DNA of 64,000 bases, taken from NCBI GenBank assembly GCA_016235245.1, contig JACRLO010000038.1, positions 1-64,000 on the forward strand, read 5' to 3'. The position numbers and the translations under genes are program-made. Under the pieces are notes generated by a model. That model was not told the DNA's origin and did no database searches. It worked only from the letters and a program-made list of their open reading frames with translations. The DNA is from Nitrospirota bacterium (lineage in GTDB: Bacteria > Nitrospirota > Thermodesulfovibrionia > Thermodesulfovibrionales > UBA6898). This document shows, in pieces, positions 60,439 through 64,000 of this stretch. The stretch's first letter is position 1. Each line of letters begins with the position of its first letter.

Positions 60439-62480
60439 ACAGATTTCTGACCATGGTGCAGAAGAGAAGCGATGTCGTGATTGCGGTTGCGGTGGTGGCG
60501 ATCCTCGGGGTCATGCTTCTGCCGCTGCACCCGCTGGTCCTTGACCTGCTGCTGTCCATTTCCGTGGCGGTCTCTATCGTGATCCTCGTGACCTCGATCT
60601 ATATCCAGAAGCCGCTCGATTTTTCGGTATTCCCTTCGCTGCTTCTGATTGTGACGCTCTTCAGGCTCTCCCTCAACATTGCATCAACGAGGCTTATCCT
60701 GCTTCGGGGCGGGGAAGGTGTCTCCGCTGCCGGTCATGTCATACAGGCCTTCGGCAATTTCGTGGTTGGCGGAAACTATGCGGTAGGCTTCATCATCTTT
60801 ATCATCCTTGTTGTCATTAACTTTGTCGTTATCACAAAGGGTGCGGGCAGAATTGCGGAGGTGGCGGCGAGATTTACCCTTGACGCCATGCCGGGCAAGC
60901 AGATGGCTATCGACGCCGATTTAAACAGCGGTCTTATCGACGATATAGAGGCCCGCAGAAGAAGGCTTTTCATTGCGCAGGAGGCTGACTTCTACGGCGC
61001 CATGGACGGTGCGTCCAAGTTCGTCCGCGGTGATGCGATCGCGGCCCTTGTCATAACCGGCGTTAATATTGTCGGCGGCCTTCTGATCGGTGTGATCCAG
61101 CACAAGATGGCAATAGCAGATGCTGCAAGCACCTACACGATCCTGACTATCGGTGAGGGTCTTGTTGCCCAGATCCCGGCGCTGCTCGTCTCGACCGCTG
61201 CCGGCATGATCGTCTCGCGCGCCGGCACGGATACCGATCTCGGCAAGGACATCACCAAACAGCTGCTGGTCAATCCCAAGGCGCTTATGACTGCCTCGGG
61301 CATTCTCTTTATATTTGGTCTGGTACCTGGGCTGCCTCATATCCCGTTCCTCCTTATTGCGGCGTCCTTTGGCGGACTGGCCTATGTGATCTACAAGTCG
61401 CCGATGGAAGAACAGGCAGAGGCAAAGGCCAAGGGTGAGGAGCGGCCGCAGGAAGAACCGAAGATAGAAGGCTTCATCGAGCTTGATCCGCTTACCCTCG
61501 AAATCGGGTACGGGCTCATACCGCTGGTTGAGGAAGGCCGCGGCGAACTGCTCGCAAAGGTGAAGGCAATGAGAAAGCAGCTTGCCGCAGATATCGGGTT
61601 TGTCGTGCCGCCGATCCATATCAAGGATAATCTTCAGCTTCGGCCGAGCGAATACAGTGTGCTGATCCGTGGAGTGGAGGTCGTGCGGGGCGAGGTCATG
61701 ATGGGCTACTATCTCGCCGTCTCAACAGAGGGCGCCGAGCGCATCGAAGGCATTCCGACCAGGGAGCCTGCATTTAATCTGACGGCCTACTGGATCGAGG
61801 CAAAGGATATGGAGCGTGCCCAATCCGCAGGGTACATGGTGGTTGACCCGGCGACGGTGATTGCAACACATCTTACGGAGCTTATCAGAAAGCACTGCTG
61901 GGAGCTGCTTTCCCGGACGGAAGTGCAGAACCTCCTTGACAATGTGGCAAGGGTCTATCCGAAGATGGTTGACGAGCTTATCCCTGTGCATATGTCTGTG
62001 GGCGGTCTTCAGAGGGTCCTTCAGGCGCTGCTGAAGGAGCGCGTGCCGGTCAATGACCTGGTTACGATTCTTGAGACGCTCCTTGACTATGCCCCCCAGA
62101 CCAAGGACGTAGAGATCCTGACCGAGTATGTGCGTCAGTCCCTTGCCCGGTACATCACCCGACAGTATCAGGCGCAGGACGGCAGTGTCCCGGTCTTTAC
62201 CCTTGACCCGCGATTCGAGAGAGTCCTAGTACAGTCCCTCGAAAGCGGCGGGGCGCTCGAACCCGATACCGTGACCAGACTTGTCAGGGGTGTGGAAGGG
62301 GCCATGAGCAGGGACAAGGTCCGCGGCATGCAGCCGGTTATCGTCTGTTCCGTGCATGTGAGGCGGTTCCTGAAGAAGATCATGGAGAAGTTCGTGCCCT
62401 CGGTGGTTGTTCTTTCAAATAATGAGATTTCCTCTTCAGCGAGACTCTATACAATGGGAATGGTGAGATATGAAGATTAA
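60435..62480 (+). CDS. flhA: Flagellar export gate protein FlhA
   Basis: 681 residues, normal. Eight TM region to about 320, with the FHIPEP-type loop ([39 protein letters not shown]) and a cytoplasmic C-terminal domain (about 340-681). Forms the nonameric proton-driven gate. 4-bp overlap with flhB and 11-bp overlap with flhF. Confidence 0.97.
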   Translation: [681 protein letters not shown]

Positions 62481-63600
62481 GAAATTCAAGGCAAAGACAT
62501 TCAGTGAAGCCCTTGCCCTCGTAAAAAGGGAGATGGGCGTAGATGCGGTCATCCTTTCTTCTGAAGAGCAGAAAGGGCTTATCCCCGGGGTTGAAGTGAC
62601 GGCAGGAGCAGACTACGAGCTTGAGGAACTAAAGGCAGGCGGCGCAGCCTATGCCCAATATGCCCGGGCATCACTGAGCCCTGCTCCTGAGAAGCGAAGG
62701 GGTGCAGCCATAGAACCCGCATCGGGGAGGGACGTTTCGTCCCGCCATCTGCTGCCTGATACCGACGGTATTACCGACATCAGAAAAGAACTCGGAAGCC
62801 TGAAAAATCTTCTTCAGGACATGAAGAAGAGCGGCTTTGAGGTGGAACTTCCTGAACCGAAAAAGAAGATCTTCCGCTATCTCAGAAAACGGGCAATCAG
62901 GGAAGAGCTCGCGCTCCGGCTCACGAGTCAGAGCCCTGCTGCCATGAGTGACCTTGTTAATGCCATCGCAAAAGAGATCAGGACCTATCAGGACGTGCAG
63001 AGCAGAAAAGTGGTTATGCTCATCGGCCCTACCGGCGTCGGCAAGACGACCACGCTTGCAAAGCTTGCGGCCCGCGCCATCAAAAACAACCGGAAGGTGG
63101 CGATGATAAACCTTGATACCTACAGGATCGGCGCGATCGAGCAGATACGGATCTACTCAAAGATCATGGGGATTCCCCTTGAGGTCGCTTCAAATGCAGG
63201 CGAGCTGAAAAAGGGCCTGGAGAAGTTTGCGGAAAAAGATATGATCTTCATCGATACAACCGGGAGAAATCCGAGAGACCGTAAGCATATTGAAGAACTC
63301 AGGCTTATCTACAGTCTCGGGATTCCGATCGAGACGCATCTGCTCATGAGCGCAAGCAGCGACGACGATTTTCTTGTGCAGGCCTATCGCCAGTATAAAA
63401 AACTGCCTATCGACTGTATCGCCTTTACCAAGACGGATGAGGCGGTAAAATACGGCTCTATGTATAATCTTGCAAGCCTGTACCAAAAGCCGGTAGCCTA
63501 TATAACGACAGGTCAGAGTGTGCCTGCTGATATTGAGTTCCCCAACAGCGAGCGGTTGGCAACCATGATTCTCCAAAGCGAGGTCGCAAGTGACGGATAA
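62470..63600 (+). CDS. flhF: Flagellar SRP-type GTPase FlhF
   Basis: 376 residues. Sets where the flagellum forms, usually at the pole. N-terminal KIKKFKAKTFSEALALVKREMGVDAVILSSEE, then NG GTPase domain: P loop GPTGVGKTTTLAKLAA, DTYRIGAIEQIRIYSKIMGIPLEV, DTTGRNPRDRKHIEEL, TKTDEAVKYG. Middle linker (about 55-115) is variable as usual. Overlaps flhA by 11 bp. Confidence 0.96.
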   Translation: MKIKKFKAKTFSEALALVKREMGVDAVILSSEEQKGLIPGVEVTAGADYELEELKAGGAAYAQYARASLSPAPEKRRGAAIEPASGRDVSSRHLLPDTDGITDIRKELGSLKNLLQDMKKSGFEVELPEPKKKIFRYLRKRAIREELALRLTSQSPAAMSDLVNAIAKEIRTYQDVQSRKVVMLIGPTGVGKTTTLAKLAARAIKNNRKVAMINLDTYRIGAIEQIRIYSKIMGIPLEVASNAGELKKGLEKFAEKDMIFIDTTGRNPRDRKHIEELRLIYSLGIPIETHLLMSASSDDDFLVQAYRQYKKLPIDCIAFTKTDEAVKYGSMYNLASLYQKPVAYITTGQSVPADIEFPNSERLATMILQSEVASDG

Positions 63601-64000
63601 AATGAAGCAGAAGCAGATAAAGACCATTACGGTCACAAGCGGCAAGGGCGGTGTCGGCAAATCAAATGTGGTAGCAAACCTGGCGATAGCCCTTTCCCGC
63701 GCCGGCAAGAAGGTGATGATTATCGATGCCGACCTTGGCCTGAGCAATATTGATGTTATCTTTGATCTGGCCCCGAAATATACGATACAGCATATCCTCA
63801 GCGGAGAAAAAAGGCTTGCCGAGGTGCTCGCGGAGGGGCCGCACGGCATCAAGATCCTCGCGGCAAGTTCCGGTGTGCAGGAACTGACCGGGCTTGACGA
63901 GTTTCAGCGGCTGAGGCTGATTGAAGAGTTCGAGGCCTATGACGCGGATATCGATGTCCTGCTTATCGACACCGGCGCAGGCATTTCCGAGAATGTTGCG
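63590..64000 (+). CDS. fleN: Flagellar number regulator FleN/FlhG, MinD-like ATPase (partial)
   Basis: First ~137 residues; the gene runs off the window. Start: GTG at 63590 (GAGG six bases upstream, overlapping flhF) or the ATG at 63602. Deviant Walker A SGKGGVGKSNVVANLA, IIDADLGLSNIDVIFDL and LLIDTGAGIS are those of MinD/FlhG. FleN binds FleQ and limits flagellar gene expression, and works with FlhF to fix flagellum number. Both partners are encoded in this window. Confidence 0.94.
   Translation, partial: MTDKMKQKQIKTITVTSGKGGVGKSNVVANLAIALSRAGKKVMIIDADLGLSNIDVIFDLAPKYTIQHILSGEKRLAEVLAEGPHGIKILAASSGVQELTGLDEFQRLRLIEEFEAYDADIDVLLIDTGAGISENVA

Overview
The window holds about 64 kb of dense coding sequence with no phage, transposase or CRISPR signal. 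The content suggests a flagellated, didermal, anaerobic or facultative bacterium that uses selenocysteine and formate and signals through cyclic di-GMP. A Nitrospirota/Thermodesulfovibrio-like or 'deltaproteobacterial' (Geobacter-like) affiliation fits the gene families and the FleQ/FlhF/FleN flagellar system. This is inference; no marker gene is complete enough here to settle it.

Region by region. (1) 1-351: 3' end of 23S rRNA, 5S rRNA and a strong terminator closing an rRNA operon. (2) 520-11535, minus strand: two back-to-back soluble NAD-type formate dehydrogenase modules, each NuoE-like, NuoF-like and FdhA. Both FdhA genes read through an in-frame UGA (selenocysteine) followed by a SECIS hairpin. 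A cyclic-nucleotide-binding-fold protein and a CBS-pair protein sit between the modules. The second NuoF-like subunit has lost the canonical FMN/NADH signature. (3) 11719-18968: signalling and miscellaneous genes: DUF4388-HDOD, a membrane protein with a zinc-ribbon-like tail, a 55-residue Cys-rich protein, DUF1847, a PilZ-DUF4388-J-domain-TPR fusion, MnmD, an HD hydrolase and a small lipoprotein. (4) 19178-30020, plus strand: thiD, a giant alpha-2-macroglobulin with thioester, pbpC, radA and a lipoprotein. (5) 30017-37385: ExeA-like ATPase plus TPR scaffold, two divergent Cys-cluster genes, a probable new small selenoprotein translationally coupled to a YkgJ-type gene and a stand-alone PurH N-domain, then larC and a YjfB-like gene. 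(6) 37477-64000: flagellar regulation and structure: fleQ, a TPR gene with flrB-flrC, flgBC-fliEFGHIJ-motE-like-fliK-flgDE, then a metallo-beta-lactamase gene and a CheY on the opposite strand, then fliLMNOPQR-flhBA-flhF-fleN (cut by the window end).

How the flagellar genes appear to be wired: three copies of GTCA-N6-TGAC, one an exact match to the known Pseudomonas FleQ box, lie in the fleQ promoter, upstream of the sigma-54 promoter of the TPR-flrB-flrC operon, and upstream of a weaker sigma-54 promoter before fliL. The flgB operon has its own sigma-54 promoter without such a box, consistent with control by FlrC. This gives a readable FleQ -> FlrBC -> structural gene cascade.

Most novel items: the candidate dual-CxxC small selenoprotein at 34429-34611, the altered NuoF paralogue at 9285-11051, the PilZ-DUF4388-DnaJ-TPR fusion, and the FleQ-box set with apparently leaderless transcripts.
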